A stretch of DNA of 40,145 nt from an uncultured Pseudomonadota bacterium (GTDB lineage: Bacteria; Pseudomonadota; Gammaproteobacteria; Xanthomonadales; Ahniellaceae): assembly GCA_937996755.1 (NCBI GenBank), contig CALKUS010000269.1, forward strand, positions 1 to 40,145. Direction: 5' to 3'. The position numbers and the translations under genes were made by a program. Shown here piece after piece: positions 1 to 8,240 of the stretch (positions within the stretch are counted from its first letter, which is position 1; every line of letters begins with the position of its first letter). The notes below the pieces were generated by a model, which ran no database searches, had not been told where the DNA came from, and saw only the letters and a program-made list of their open reading frames with translations.

Positions 1-1795
1 CGTCGACGAAGCGCGCGTCGGCGATGCCGATCATGCGCTGGATGCATTCCTCGTCCGACGCACCACGCAGGTCGGCGATGCCGTACTCGGTGACGACGAG
101 GTCGCGCAGGTGCCGCGCGATCGTGGTGTGCCCGTAGTTCCACACGACGTTCGATTGCGCGTGGCCGTGCGCCTCGCGCGACGCACGCAGCAGCAGCACG
201 GAGCGGCCGTCGGGCAGCGCGTGCGCCATCGCGACGAAGTTGTACTGGCCGCCGACGCCGCTCACCACCTGGCCGTCGGCGAGCGCATCCGACACGGTCG
301 CGCCGAGCAGCGTCTGCATCATGCAGGTGTTGAAGAAACGCGCATCGCGGCGCTGCGCGACGTCGAGCATCTCGCGCCCGCCGTACAGCTCGTTGATGTG
401 CGACACGCGCGTCATCGCGATGCCTTCGGCGTCCTCGCCGCTGAGCGATCGCAGCCAGTCGTAGAGCGCGTGCGTGCCGAGGTAGAACGCGCCGTGCAGG
501 TACCGCCCGTTGCGCAGGCGCCGGCCCGCGAGGCGCGAGGCGAGCGCGGTTCGCGCGGACGGGTCGAGCAGGTCTGCGGACTGCTCGCTGCCGTCCGCGA
601 GGCGCAGGCGGCCGTTCGCGACGATCGCGCCCGCGTCCAGCAGGCCCCAGTGCTCGAGCCAGCGCAGCGACGGCGCGTCGAGCTGCGCGGACACCAGCCC
701 GCATTCGACGAGCCGCGCGAGCGTGTCGCCGTCCGCCACTTCGCCGATCGTGCCGGCATTCAGCGCGCGCTGCAGCGCGAGGTCGTCGAACACGCGGCGC
801 ACGAGGATGCCGGCGCGGCGCAGGTGCATGAAGCCGTCCATCACCATCTCGCTCGCGCCGTACAGGCCGCGCGCGAACGGCGACGTGTCGCCGCAACTGC
901 CGACGATCGCCGGGGCCGGCCCGCGCCACAGGGCCGCGAGCGCGTCGCGATACGCGTCGTTGTCGCGCTGGCGCAGCAGCAGTGCGTGCACGATCGCATC
1001 GGACAGCGCGCCGATGCCGATCTGCAGCGAGCCGCCGTCGCGCACGAGCGCGCTCGCGTGCAGGCCCAGCGCGAACTCCGCCTCCGCGATCGGGCCCTGC
1101 GGCAATGCGAACAACCGGTGCGCGGGTGCCGGCAACCGGCACAGCAGGTCGGGGTACGACGACGGCACCTCCGCGTCGTTGCCGAGGAACGGCATGTCCG
1201 GGTGGACGCAGCACACGACGTACGGCCGCGGCTTGCCCTCCGCCGCGAGGCGATCGAGCAGGTCCAGCGCGACGTCGGGGTTGCTGGAGAGGCTGATGCG
1301 GCCCTCGCGCTGGGCGACGAGCTGCAGGAGCAGGTTCACGCCGCGCGCGGCGACTTCGCGCGCGACGTGCGTGTAGTTGATGCTGCCGTAGTCGCGCTGC
1401 ATCGGTCCGTTGCCGAGCCACGCGCCGGACTGCAGGTAGAACTCGTGGATGCGCACGTTCGCCGGCAGGCGGTCGGCGCGCGCGTCGGCGACGTACGCGA
1501 GGTCGGGGTAGCCGGCGCCGAAATGGCGCTCGATGAACGGGCCCGCGAAGCGCGCCTCCAGCCCGGCCGAAGGCCGTGGCCGCGCGAGCGAAAGCGCGGT
1601 GTAGATCGTCAACGACAACGAAGCATCGGCGGCGACGCGCGCATACAGCGCGTTGACCAGCGCATTCGGCTTGCCGATGCCGAGCGGCACCGCCGCGACG
1701 ATCGCCGGCCCGCAGCGCGCGACGATGCGGTCGACGCAGCGCGCGAGGTCGTCCTCGCGCTCCGGTTCCGGTCGTTGCGGCGGGTCCAGCGGCAT
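1..1795 (-). CDS. Acetyl-CoA hydrolase/transferase family protein (C-terminus beyond left edge)
   Basis: About 598 residues are visible; the C-terminus runs off the left edge. The protein reads as a family I CoA-transferase/acetyl-CoA hydrolase, which moves CoA between carboxylic acids or hydrolyses acetyl-CoA in the cytoplasm. Seen: an N-terminal half with AIVAAVPLGIGKPNALVNAL and a C-terminal half with IGIGALSDAIVHALLLRQRD, then YGASEMVMDGFMHLRRAG, whose Glu is the likely catalytic residue that forms the glutamyl-CoA intermediate. Close to the edge are VSGVGGQYNFVAMAHALPDG and VTEYGIADLRG, both typical of the family. The ATG at 1795 follows an in-frame TAG only four codons upstream, so no earlier ATG start is possible. 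It lies inside a perfect hairpin and has no well-spaced Shine-Dalgarno. It is probably co-transcribed with the DUF2884 gene, 33 nt upstream. The exact acyl-CoA substrate cannot be read from sequence. Confidence 0.88.
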   Translation of the reverse strand, partial: MPLDPPQRPEPEREDDLARCVDRIVARCGPAIVAAVPLGIGKPNALVNALYARVAADASLSLTIYTALSLARPRPSAGLEARFAGPFIERHFGAGYPDLAYVADARADRLPANVRIHEFYLQSGAWLGNGPMQRDYGSINYTHVAREVAARGVNLLLQLVAQREGRISLSSNPDVALDLLDRLAAEGKPRPYVVCCVHPDMPFLGNDAEVPSSYPDLLCRLPAPAHRLFALPQGPIAEAEFALGLHASALVRDGGSLQIGIGALSDAIVHALLLRQRDNDAYRDALAALWRGPAPAIVGSCGDTSPFARGLYGASEMVMDGFMHLRRAGILVRRVFDDLALQRALNAGTIGEVADGDTLARLVECGLVSAQLDAPSLRWLEHWGLLDAGAIVANGRLRLADGSEQSADLLDPSARTALASRLAGRRLRNGRYLHGAFYLGTHALYDWLRSLSGEDAEGIAMTRVSHINELYGGREMLDVAQRRDARFFNTCMMQTLLGATVSDALADGQVVSGVGGQYNFVAMAHALPDGRSVLLLRASREAHGHAQSNVVWNYGHTTIARHLRDLVVTEYGIADLRGASDEECIQRMIGIADARFVD

Positions 1796-1824
1796 GCCCT
1801 CATGCTAGCGCATGAGGGCGTGCC
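1791..1824 (-). promoter_or_regulatory. Perfect hairpin enclosing the start codon of the acetyl-CoA hydrolase gene
   Basis: GCCCTCATGC (1796-1805), loop TAGC (1806-1809) and GCATGAGGGC (1810-1819) form a perfect 10-bp stem. With one G-T wobble it extends to GGCA/TGCC, giving about 15 bp. The stem contains the ATG at 1793-1795 and begins 5 nt after the DUF2884 stop codon. No T-run follows, so a classical terminator is unlikely. Start-codon sequestration or an intercistronic attenuator is the inference. Confidence 0.5.
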
Positions 1825-1828
1825 GTCC

Positions 1829-2590
1829 TCAGCGCTTGTAGACGATGTCGAGCGGCTTCTCGTCGATGCGCAGCGCGAGCTGCGACTCGAGCTCGTCCAG
1901 GCCTTCGACGATCGGGCAGAGCGCCTCGGCGCGCTTCTCCAGCGCGTCGGCACGCTTCTCGACCTGCTCCTCGATCGTGCGCTCCAGCGCGTTCGCCTTC
2001 GCCTCGATCTCCCTGACCTTCGATTCGTCGCCGCTCAGCGCGGCGTAGACCGCTGCGCTCGCGGCCGTGGCGGCGATCTCGGGCACGAGCTCGGTGACGG
2101 TGCCTTCGACGAGCTTCTCGAATTCCGCGTCGCTCCACGGCTCGCTGTCGAAGCTGTCGCGGATCTGCGCGCTCGCCTTGTCGCGCGCCATCGCGAGCTT
2201 GCCCGTGACCCGCGCGAGATCGGCGTCGGCCGCGAACGTGCGCGCGACCTGCTCGACCGCCGTGAACGCGATCTGGATCGCCTCGAGCGCGATCTCCTTC
2301 ACTTCCGGCACGACTTCGCGGATCGTGGCTTCGTATTCGGCGATGCGATCGGCGTCGGCACGCGACAGCGCGACCGCGCGGCCGTCGACGAGCAGCGTGC
2401 CGTGGCGCATCTCGACGCGCTTCGGCGTGCCGTCGGCGCGCGTGAATGCGACCGACTGCGCATCGAGGCGCAGCGAGTAGGCGCTGCGCAGGCCGCAGGT
2501 GCCGAGGCCGGTGTCGTGCGTGTCGATGCTGAACGCGGAAGCGCTGCCCGCGGCGAGCAGGCAGGCGGCGGCGAGGATGGTCTTGCGCAT
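1829..2590 (-). CDS. DUF2884 (YggN-like) periplasmic protein
   Basis: 253 residues. MRKTILAAACLLAAGSASA is a clear signal peptide with an A-x-A cleavage site and no lipobox Cys, so the product should be periplasmic. The mature part begins FSIDTHDTGLGTCGLRS and continues with a helical, highly charged region (EIEAKANALERTIEEQVEKR and the following residues) that should form an amphipathic or coiled-coil helix. Length, the early Cys and the long helical C-terminal half fit the DUF2884/YggN family, whose function is unknown. The ATG at 2590 was chosen because ACGGAGAACCGCG provides a Shine-Dalgarno and the signal peptide begins exactly there; the frame extends further upstream but the extra residues look non-coding. 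It precedes the acetyl-CoA hydrolase on the same strand. Confidence 0.85.
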   Translation of the reverse strand: MRKTILAAACLLAAGSASAFSIDTHDTGLGTCGLRSAYSLRLDAQSVAFTRADGTPKRVEMRHGTLLVDGRAVALSRADADRIAEYEATIREVVPEVKEIALEAIQIAFTAVEQVARTFAADADLARVTGKLAMARDKASAQIRDSFDSEPWSDAEFEKLVEGTVTELVPEIAATAASAAVYAALSGDESKVREIEAKANALERTIEEQVEKRADALEKRAEALCPIVEGLDELESQLALRIDEKPLDIVYKR

Positions 2591-2659
2591 CGCGGTTCTC
2601 CGTGGGCTGGTTGCCCGGGGACTGATGCGCAGGATCGCGCGCGGGTTTAAGCCGCTCGC

Positions 2660-2690
2660 GTGCCGACCGTCATGCAATGACGTATGGCAC
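2660..2690 (-). terminator. Stem-loop downstream of the GH44 gene
   Basis: GTGCC (2660-2664) pairs with GGCAC (2686-2690), and CGTCAT (2668-2673) pairs with ATGACG (2677-2682), around a GCA loop and a symmetric 3x3 internal bulge. It lies between the GH44 stop and the DUF2884 start, both minus strand. No U-run follows, so termination, transcript stabilisation or an operator are all possible. Confidence 0.35.
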
Positions 2691-2697
2691 GGTTGCC

Positions 2698-2735
2698 GCG
2701 ACATCCTTCACTGCGTTCGGGACGACATCGATCGG
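2698..2735 (-). repeat. SERSEG-type dispersed intergenic repeat, copy A
   Basis: Read on the minus strand: CGATGTCGTCCCGAACGCAG followed by TGAAGGATGTCGC. It starts about 16 nt after the GH44 stop codon, in gene orientation. It is closely related to the element at 7820-7856 (shared CGATGTCGTCCCGA) and more loosely to the one at 30568-30606. One frame translates to the 'ERSEG' string often seen where such repeats are mis-annotated as coding. Confidence 0.6.
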
Positions 2736-2750
2736 CTGCGCCGACCGATG

Positions 2751-4946
2751 TCATTCGAAGCCGTTCGAGAACATGGCATCGCCACCCGCCACGGATCCCG
2801 GCGACGGCAGCACGAGCAGCGTGGCCGAGCGGCCCGGCGTGTTCGCGAGCAGCACGGACGTGCCTGCCGACAGCGTACCCGTCGCGACCTGCCCCACCGG
2901 CGTCGCCGCGTCGAAGCGGAACGCGCGCCACGTGCCGGTTGCGGCCTGGCTCAGGTTGACGGTGATGTCGCGCGGCGCGGTCGCGCGGTTGACCAGCACG
3001 ACGAACAGGCGCGTGCCGGTGTCGTGCACGGCGTACGCGCCGAGCTCGTCGGCATTGCTGGAGGTGGTGGCGAGCGCGTTGCCCACGACGCGCGTGTTCG
3101 TGCCGTCGTAGTCGAGGAACAGCCGGAACGCGCGCTCGGCGAGCGAGCCCGGCTCGGGCGCCACCCAGCGCGTCGCCAGGTCCACGCCTTCGCGGCCGAA
3201 GATCGCGAGCGCTTCGGCCTGCGCGAGCGCGCCGCTCGCGCCCACGTCCGCGCCCCACTTGTATTCGGTGAGCGACAGCTTCATCGCCGGGCAGCGCGCC
3301 GCGATCCAGCCGCGCACGCGCGGGATGAGTTGCGGCTTCGAGCCGTCGGCGCCCACCCACGACTCCGCGACCCAGTTCGGATCGTACAGCTCGCGCAGCG
3401 AACGCAGGCGCTTCGCCGACGTCGCCGGCGTCTCGTCGTCGGACGCACCACCGAGGCCGGTGACGCCGCCCTGCGGGTAGTAGTGGATGTCCGCGTAATC
3501 GACGCGCAGTGCGCCGCCGGGCAGCGGGTTCGCGCAGACCTGCTGGATGTACCACTCGAGGAACGGCAGGCCGCCGTGCGCGGTGCGGTCCGCGCCCGTG
3601 ATGCAGCTCGGCCCGACGGCCGCGTCGGCCGCCGACGTGAACAGGTCGCACCAGCCCCACGTCACCGGGCCCAGCACCTTCGCGCCGGGGTCGGCCTGCT
3701 TGATCGCCGCGCCCCAGTCGCGCCCGCGCTGCCAGATCTCGTCGTAGGTCGGCGGCGTCGGATGCACGTCGCGATGCGTGGAATTCCACAGCATCACTTC
3801 GTTGTCGAGCGAGTAGTAGCGCACGCCGCCGCTCGCGGCGAGGCCGTGGCGCGCGACGAGGTGGTTCACCCAGCCCGTGGCCCACGCCGGCGTGACGGCG
3901 GTCGACGTGTCGGCCGGATCGTTGCCGACGATCTTCCCGTTCACGCAGAAGCCGGTGTTGTTGACGACGTTCGCGCACTCGCCGTTGCCGGCGTCCGCGC
4001 TGCACCACGGCGGCACCGGGTTGTAGATGCTGCACTCGTTCTGGTCCTGCGGGCCGTACTTGAGGATCGAGTAGCCCCAGCGCTTCACGCGGTCGCCGAG
4101 CGGCACCCAGCCGATCACCGGCATCGTCACGATCGCCTGCCCGCCGCTCGCGCGCGTGGCCGCGACGAAGGCGTTCGCGGTGGAGTCGTTCGGCAGGCCG
4201 CTGCCCGAGCCGTCCGCGATGTTCTGGTAGAAGTAGTCCGACGCCGTGTTGTGCGAATCGCTCTGCCAGTTGTAGCGCGACGTCGAATTGCCGCCGGAGC
4301 GACGCACCGGATAGCGCAGGTCCGCGTGCTGCGCGTCGTCGCCGAAGTTGACGCCGTAGATCTCGGGGTTCACCGCGCGCAGCACGCCCGCGACGTTCAC
4401 GGTCGCGGAGAGCGGCGCGCTGGCGAGCGGCGTGGTGCGCTCGCTGAACGAGATGTCGTCGACGTACGCGACGCCCTGGTCGTTGCCGCTGTAGTCCATC
4501 AGCATGAAGCCGTCGAACACGCCGTGCGTGAGCGTCGTGCTGGCATCGAACGGCACCACCACTTCGCGCCACTGGTTCGCGGCGACCGCGCCACCCGTGA
4601 TGTACGTGGCGACGTTCACTTCCGCCACGTTCAGCCCGCTGCGCGTGAGGAACAGCTGCAGGCGCTGGTTGCCCGTGGTGCCGCCGTGCACCCAGAAGCG
4701 CAGCGCGGCGTAGTCGGCGAAGCGGTACGGGGTGGCCTGGTCGACGAGGTAGATGCCGCCGTAGCCGTCGGGCTCGAACCGGATCGACCGGTTGCCGCCG
4801 TGCACGGGCGTCGCATTCGCCAGCGTATGCGTCGCCCAGCTGTAGTCGTTCAGGCCGGCGCGCGGCGCGTCGTCGTAGAACACCAGCGGCGCGGCCGCGA
4901 CGGGGCCGGCGGCGAGCAGCAGGACGAGGGCGGCGAGGCGCGGCAT
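2751..4946 (-). CDS. Secreted glycoside hydrolase family 44 (endoglucanase/xyloglucanase) with C-terminal GFE motif
   Basis: 731 residues. MPRLAALVLLLAAGPVAAA is a signal peptide. Residues about 20-168 form a beta-sandwich, carbohydrate-binding-like module (LVFYDDAPRAGLNDYSWATH to YVDDISFS). A GH44 catalytic domain follows: NPEIYGVNFG, RRSGGNSTSRYNWQ, VTMPVIGWVPLGDRVKRWGY, YYSLDNEVMLWNSTHRDVHP and MKLSLTEYKWGAD. Glu383 of SLDNE is the expected acid/base and Glu561 of SLTEYKWG the expected nucleophile, by analogy with known GH44 enzymes. GH44 enzymes hydrolyse beta-1,4-glucans and xyloglucan with retention. A Cys-containing insertion lies around residues 300-350 and a C-terminal beta domain closes the fold. 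The protein ends AMFSNGFE, shared with the beta-helix protein at 6389-7801. The start at 4946 is supported by CCGGAGTGAATCG. A more upstream start near 4976 is possible. Confidence 0.9.
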   Translation of the reverse strand: MPRLAALVLLLAAGPVAAAPLVFYDDAPRAGLNDYSWATHTLANATPVHGGNRSIRFEPDGYGGIYLVDQATPYRFADYAALRFWVHGGTTGNQRLQLFLTRSGLNVAEVNVATYITGGAVAANQWREVVVPFDASTTLTHGVFDGFMLMDYSGNDQGVAYVDDISFSERTTPLASAPLSATVNVAGVLRAVNPEIYGVNFGDDAQHADLRYPVRRSGGNSTSRYNWQSDSHNTASDYFYQNIADGSGSGLPNDSTANAFVAATRASGGQAIVTMPVIGWVPLGDRVKRWGYSILKYGPQDQNECSIYNPVPPWCSADAGNGECANVVNNTGFCVNGKIVGNDPADTSTAVTPAWATGWVNHLVARHGLAASGGVRYYSLDNEVMLWNSTHRDVHPTPPTYDEIWQRGRDWGAAIKQADPGAKVLGPVTWGWCDLFTSAADAAVGPSCITGADRTAHGGLPFLEWYIQQVCANPLPGGALRVDYADIHYYPQGGVTGLGGASDDETPATSAKRLRSLRELYDPNWVAESWVGADGSKPQLIPRVRGWIAARCPAMKLSLTEYKWGADVGASGALAQAEALAIFGREGVDLATRWVAPEPGSLAERAFRLFLDYDGTNTRVVGNALATTSSNADELGAYAVHDTGTRLFVVLVNRATAPRDITVNLSQAATGTWRAFRFDAATPVGQVATGTLSAGTSVLLANTPGRSATLLVLPSPGSVAGGDAMFSNGFE

Positions 4947-5015
4947 CGATTCACTCCGGGTCAGGGTCCGGAGCATGGATCGCGGGACGAGGCGCCGCCG
5001 TGACGCGGCTCGCAA

Positions 5016-5201
5016 TCAGCCCGGCGAGCGGTCGTTCGGGGCCGGCGCGTCGGCTTCGGCGCGGGCGGGCGCCACGGTGCGCAGCGCCGGCGTGGCCGGT
5101 TCCGCGGCGGATGTCGGCGTGGCGGGCGCAGTCGGCCAGGACGGCGCCGATTGCCGCGCCCCCAGCGTCGCACTCAGGCGGAACAGCCAGCCGTCGGCCA
5201 T
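5016..5201 (-). CDS. Possible small Pro/Ala-rich protein, unknown
   Basis: A 61-codon frame (MADGWLFRLSATLGARQSAP, then a Pro/Ala/Thr-rich tail) lies between the aldo/keto reductase and GH44. Third codon positions are almost all G or C, as in the real genes here, and GGGGA sits about 7 nt before the ATG. An upstream ATG at 5225 is also possible. No family is recognised and no membrane segment is obvious. It could be a chance frame in GC-rich DNA. Confidence 0.35.
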   Translation of the reverse strand: MADGWLFRLSATLGARQSAPSWPTAPATPTSAAEPATPALRTVAPARAEADAPAPNDRSPG

Positions 5202-5298
5202 GCCTGCATCCCCGTTTCGCGGCAACGCCTGCGCGCGCCTTCGAGAGCTTGGATGCAGCCGATGGCGAAAAGGTTACTTCCGACCTATGCGAATCTCG

Positions 5299-6210
5299 TC
5301 AGCCGGCGAACCAGGCCGCGATCGCCGCGCGCTGGGCCGGGTCCGGCAGCGCGCCCGACGCGGCCGCGAGGTTGTCGCGAACGTGGCTGGCCTTGCGCGA
5401 GCCGGCGAGGACGCAGGTCACGGCCGGGTGCGCGAGGATCCACTTGAGCGCGAGCTGCGCCGCGCTGCCGCAGCCGAGGACCGCGGCTTCCGGTGGCAGC
5501 GCCCTGCCCTTCACGCGGTCGAACAATGCACCGTCGGCGAACGGCCGGTTCACCAGCACGGCCACCTTCGCGTCCGCCGCCGCGGGCAGCAGGCGTCCGC
5601 CCGCTTCCGGCTCGAGCGGCGAGTAGTTGATCTGGATGAAATCCACGTCGTGCTTCTTCATCTCGCGCTCGAGCTCGGCCTGCGCGCCGCGCGTGTAGTG
5701 CGTGAGGCCGATGTAGCGCACGGTTCCTGCGTCGCGCGCGGCGCGCAACGTGGCGACGTGCGTCGCCGTGTCGATGAGGTTGTGCACCTGCACGAGGTCG
5801 AGCTTCGTGCGACGCAAGCGCTGCTGCGACTGCGCGAGCTGCGCTTCGCCTTCGCTGCGCCCCTGCGTCCAGATCTTCGTCGCGAGGAACAGCCGGGCAT
5901 CGAGCCCGAGCGACGCGGCGAGGTCGCCGACGGCGCGTTCCGCGCGACCGTACATCGGCGAGGAATCGACCAGCGTCCCGCCCGCGTCCACGAACGCCGC
6001 GAGCGCGTCCTTCGCCGTCGCGCCTTCGGCGCTCGCGGCTTCCACGTCGAACGTGTTCGAGGTGCCGAGCCCGATCACGGGCAACTGCTCGCCGGACTTC
6101 GGTATCGGGCGCGTCATGACGGCCATTCCCGCAGTGTGCGCGATCTGCGGCATCACGGCAGCCGCGGCAGCGGTCGCGGCCAGGGTGAGCAGACGACGAC
6201 GATCGACCAT
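5299..6210 (-). CDS. Aldo/keto reductase with Tat-like leader
   Basis: 303 residues. The leader MVDRRRLLTLAATAAAAAVM resembles a twin-arginine signal, suggesting periplasmic export. The rest is an aldo/keto reductase (alpha/beta)8 barrel. The catalytic tetrad is visible: Asp82 and Tyr87 in DSSPMYG, Lys112 in ATKIW and His143 in QVHN. LGTSNTFDV near the N-terminus and VLAGSRKASHVRDNL near the C-terminus fit the NAD(P)H-binding elements of the fold. AKRs reduce carbonyl groups with NADPH; the substrate is unknown. CGGAGCGCGCC precedes the ATG at 6210. It is transcribed away from the beta-helix gene, with 178 nt between the two starts that must hold both promoters. If the leader is functional, the enzyme would have to be exported folded with its cofactor. 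Confidence 0.88.
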   Translation of the reverse strand: MVDRRRLLTLAATAAAAAVMPQIAHTAGMAVMTRPIPKSGEQLPVIGLGTSNTFDVEAASAEGATAKDALAAFVDAGGTLVDSSPMYGRAERAVGDLAASLGLDARLFLATKIWTQGRSEGEAQLAQSQQRLRRTKLDLVQVHNLIDTATHVATLRAARDAGTVRYIGLTHYTRGAQAELEREMKKHDVDFIQINYSPLEPEAGGRLLPAAADAKVAVLVNRPFADGALFDRVKGRALPPEAAVLGCGSAAQLALKWILAHPAVTCVLAGSRKASHVRDNLAAASGALPDPAQRAAIAAWFAG

Positions 6211-6388
6211 GGCGCGCTCCGATCCGGCCAGTGTGCGCAACGCTAGCGCAGCAGCGGGCCATTGCGCAGTGCCCCACGCCGTGGCGAGCCGCACGCGCGC
6301 CGATCCGAGGCGGCGGTCTGCCGACTGGCGCACGGCGAATGCGCGATCCCGGGCGCAGAATCGGCGGCGACGAACGAGGAAGCCGCCG

Positions 6389-7801
6389 ATGCGCGCCATG
6401 CTTGCAATCGCGTCGATCTGTTGCGCAGGCATCGCGCACGCGGCCACCTACCAGGTCGGCCCGACGCGCCCACGGACCACGCTGAACCAGCTGTTCGCAG
6501 CGGTGAACCTGCAGCCCGGCGACATCGTCGAAGTCGATTTCGCCACCTACGCCGGCGGCATCGTGATGAGCGGCATCGACGACGGCGGTGATGACGAGGG
6601 CGCACCCGGCAATCCCGTGGTCATCCGCGGGATCCGCGACGGGCTCGGCCAGCGCCCGCGGCTCGTCGGCGGCACGAACACCATCGAGTTCCGGCTCGCC
6701 GACCACGTGGTGTTCGAGGGCTTCGACGTCAGCGGCACGGGTGACACCCTGACGGGTACGTTCCGCTGCATCTACCACCACTCGAACGATGTCGTGATCC
6801 GCGACGTGTACGTGCACGACTGCCCGCGCCACGGCATCCTCGGCTCCGACCAGGATTCCGGCTCGCTTACGGTCGAATACAGCGAGATCTACAACGCCGG
6901 CTCGAACATGGGCCAGCACGCCATCTACATGGCGACGGACGAGGTCGCGTTCCCGGGCTCGGTGTTCCGACTGCAGTACAGCTGGGTGCACGACAGCCGG
7001 TTCGACGACATGCGCGACGGCGGCAACCTGATCAAGAGCCGCGCCGAGCGCAACGAGATCTACTACAACTGGCTCGAAGGCGCGTTCTTCCACGAGCTGG
7101 AGCTGATCGGTCCGGATCCCGCCGGCGCGCAGGGCGGATGGACGGACGCGCTCGCGCGCGAGGATTCCGACGTCGTCGGCAACGTCATCGTGCACACGGC
7201 CGATTTCGGCTCGGTGCTGCGCTTCGGCGGCGACGGCACGTCGGGCGGGCGCGGCGAGACGTTCGGGCGCTACCGCTTCGTCAACAACACCGTGATCCGG
7301 CGCAACGCGAACAACGACACGCCGACCGTGTTCCGCCTGTTCGAAGGCATCGACTCGCTGGAATTCCACAACAACGTGATCTGGCGCGAAGGCGCGTCGA
7401 GCGTGACGCTGGCGCGCGGCGTCGAGGCGCAGTGGGTCACGACGCCCAAGATCACGGGCACGAACAACTGGATCGACGCCGGCTTTGCGTACAACCCGTC
7501 GAACCTCGCCAATACCGTCACGGGCACGCTCACCGGCAGCACGCCCGGCTTCACGGACCTGGCGACGTACAACCTCGTGCCTGCGGCCGGCAGCCCCTTG
7601 CTCGACGTGGGCAACGACGCGCCGACTTCGCCGACGGGTTACGCGATCGCGAATCCGCTGTTCCCGCCGACGCGCGAGCCGGCCGTGCGCACGGTGCTGC
7701 CTTTCGGCACGGCGGGCGTGCGACCGGTGAACGGCACGATCGACATCGGCGCTTACGAGCGCGCGAACAGCGACGTGTTGTTCGCGAACGGGTTCGAGTG
7801 A
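6389..7801 (+). CDS. Secreted right-handed parallel beta-helix protein with C-terminal GFE motif
   Basis: 470 residues. MRAMLAIASICCAGIAHA is a signal peptide; ACGAGGAAGCCGCCG before the ATG at 6389 is a good Shine-Dalgarno. The body shows the periodic pattern of a parallel beta-helix (pectate-lyase/PbH1-like): VFEGFDVSG, VVIRDVYVHDC, LTVEYSEIYNAG, RLQYSWVHDS, NEIYYNWLEG, YRFVNNTVIRR and LEFHNNVIW. A short Pro-rich segment and IDIGAYERA close the domain, and the protein ends VLFANGFE, as in the GH44 enzyme. Such folds are usual for polysaccharide lyases and epimerases and for some carbohydrate-binding surface proteins. No specific catalytic motif is certain, so lyase activity is only possible. 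Synteny with GH44 is consistent with extracellular polysaccharide use. Confidence 0.85.
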   Translation: MRAMLAIASICCAGIAHAATYQVGPTRPRTTLNQLFAAVNLQPGDIVEVDFATYAGGIVMSGIDDGGDDEGAPGNPVVIRGIRDGLGQRPRLVGGTNTIEFRLADHVVFEGFDVSGTGDTLTGTFRCIYHHSNDVVIRDVYVHDCPRHGILGSDQDSGSLTVEYSEIYNAGSNMGQHAIYMATDEVAFPGSVFRLQYSWVHDSRFDDMRDGGNLIKSRAERNEIYYNWLEGAFFHELELIGPDPAGAQGGWTDALAREDSDVVGNVIVHTADFGSVLRFGGDGTSGGRGETFGRYRFVNNTVIRRNANNDTPTVFRLFEGIDSLEFHNNVIWREGASSVTLARGVEAQWVTTPKITGTNNWIDAGFAYNPSNLANTVTGTLTGSTPGFTDLATYNLVPAAGSPLLDVGNDAPTSPTGYAIANPLFPPTREPAVRTVLPFGTAGVRPVNGTIDIGAYERANSDVLFANGFE

Positions 7802-7819
7802 CGTCGACGGCGCAGCGGT

Positions 7820-7856
7820 CGATGTCGTCCCGAGCGGAATGCGAGGGATCTCCCGC
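7820..7856 (+). repeat. SERSEG-type dispersed intergenic repeat, copy B
   Basis: CGATGTCGTCCCGAGCGGAA followed by TGCGAGGGATCTCCCGC. It starts 18 nt after the stop codon of the beta-helix gene, in gene orientation, as copy A does for the GH44 gene. A rho-independent terminator follows immediately. Confidence 0.65.
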
Positions 7857-7861
7857 AAACG

Positions 7862-7888
7862 AAAAAGCCCCGCATCGCGGGGCCTTTT
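7862..7888. terminator. Bidirectional rho-independent terminator
   Basis: AAAAA, GCCCCGC (7867-7873), loop ATC, GCGGGGC (7877-7883), CTTTT. A perfect 7-bp GC stem with an A-run on one side and a T-run on the other can terminate both the beta-helix gene (plus) and the small-protein pair (minus). Confidence 0.85.
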
Positions 7889-7910
7889 CCTGCTTCGATT
7901 CGCCGGGACC

Positions 7911-8240
7911 TCAGGCGAGGTAACGCACGCTGCACTTGCGACGCCCCGTTTCCGGATTGCGCGCGCACACGCCGGTGGCGGGACGCGACGCGGGCGTCGT
8001 GCGCTGTTCGGGCTGCGTCGCGCTGTCTTCGCGCGACGCGTCGTCCGCGGCGCAGTCGCCTTCGGCGCGCGGAGTGCGCGCAGCAGTCGTGACGCAATCC
8101 GTTTCGCTCGTTGCAGCGGCCGCGATCGCCGCGCCCGCGCGTTCCCACGCGATGCGCTCGTCGTCGTCCGTCCGGCTCGTCGAGGATGCACCCGCCGCGG
8201 CGAGTGCCAGCACCATCGCCCCCGCGAAGGCGCGCGTCAC
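7911..8240 (-). CDS. Small secreted Cys-containing protein, unknown
   Basis: 109 residues from a GTG start at 8240. MTRAFAGAMVLALAAAGASS looks like a signal peptide. The mature part is Ala/Thr/Asp-rich with four Cys (SETDCVTTA, EGDCAADD, TGVCARNPETGRRKCSVRYL), spaced so that two disulfides are possible. No family is recognised. The GTG overlaps the TGA of the upstream gene (sequence GTGA), so translation is probably coupled to the small membrane protein. An ATG at 8216 within the leader would be too short a start for export. It ends 23 nt from the bidirectional terminator. Confidence 0.6.
   Translation of the reverse strand: MTRAFAGAMVLALAAAGASSTSRTDDDERIAWERAGAAIAAAATSETDCVTTAARTPRAEGDCAADDASREDSATQPEQRTTPASRPATGVCARNPETGRRKCSVRYLA

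Noticed and set aside
110..2650. 846-codon plus-strand frame over the first two genes
   Set aside because: Low-complexity Arg/Val/Ala translation. The minus strand encodes recognisable acetyl-CoA hydrolase and DUF2884 proteins.
5285..8191. 968-codon minus-strand frame crossing three genes
   Set aside because: It covers the beta-helix gene, part of the AKR gene and a terminator; composition is that of a shadow frame.
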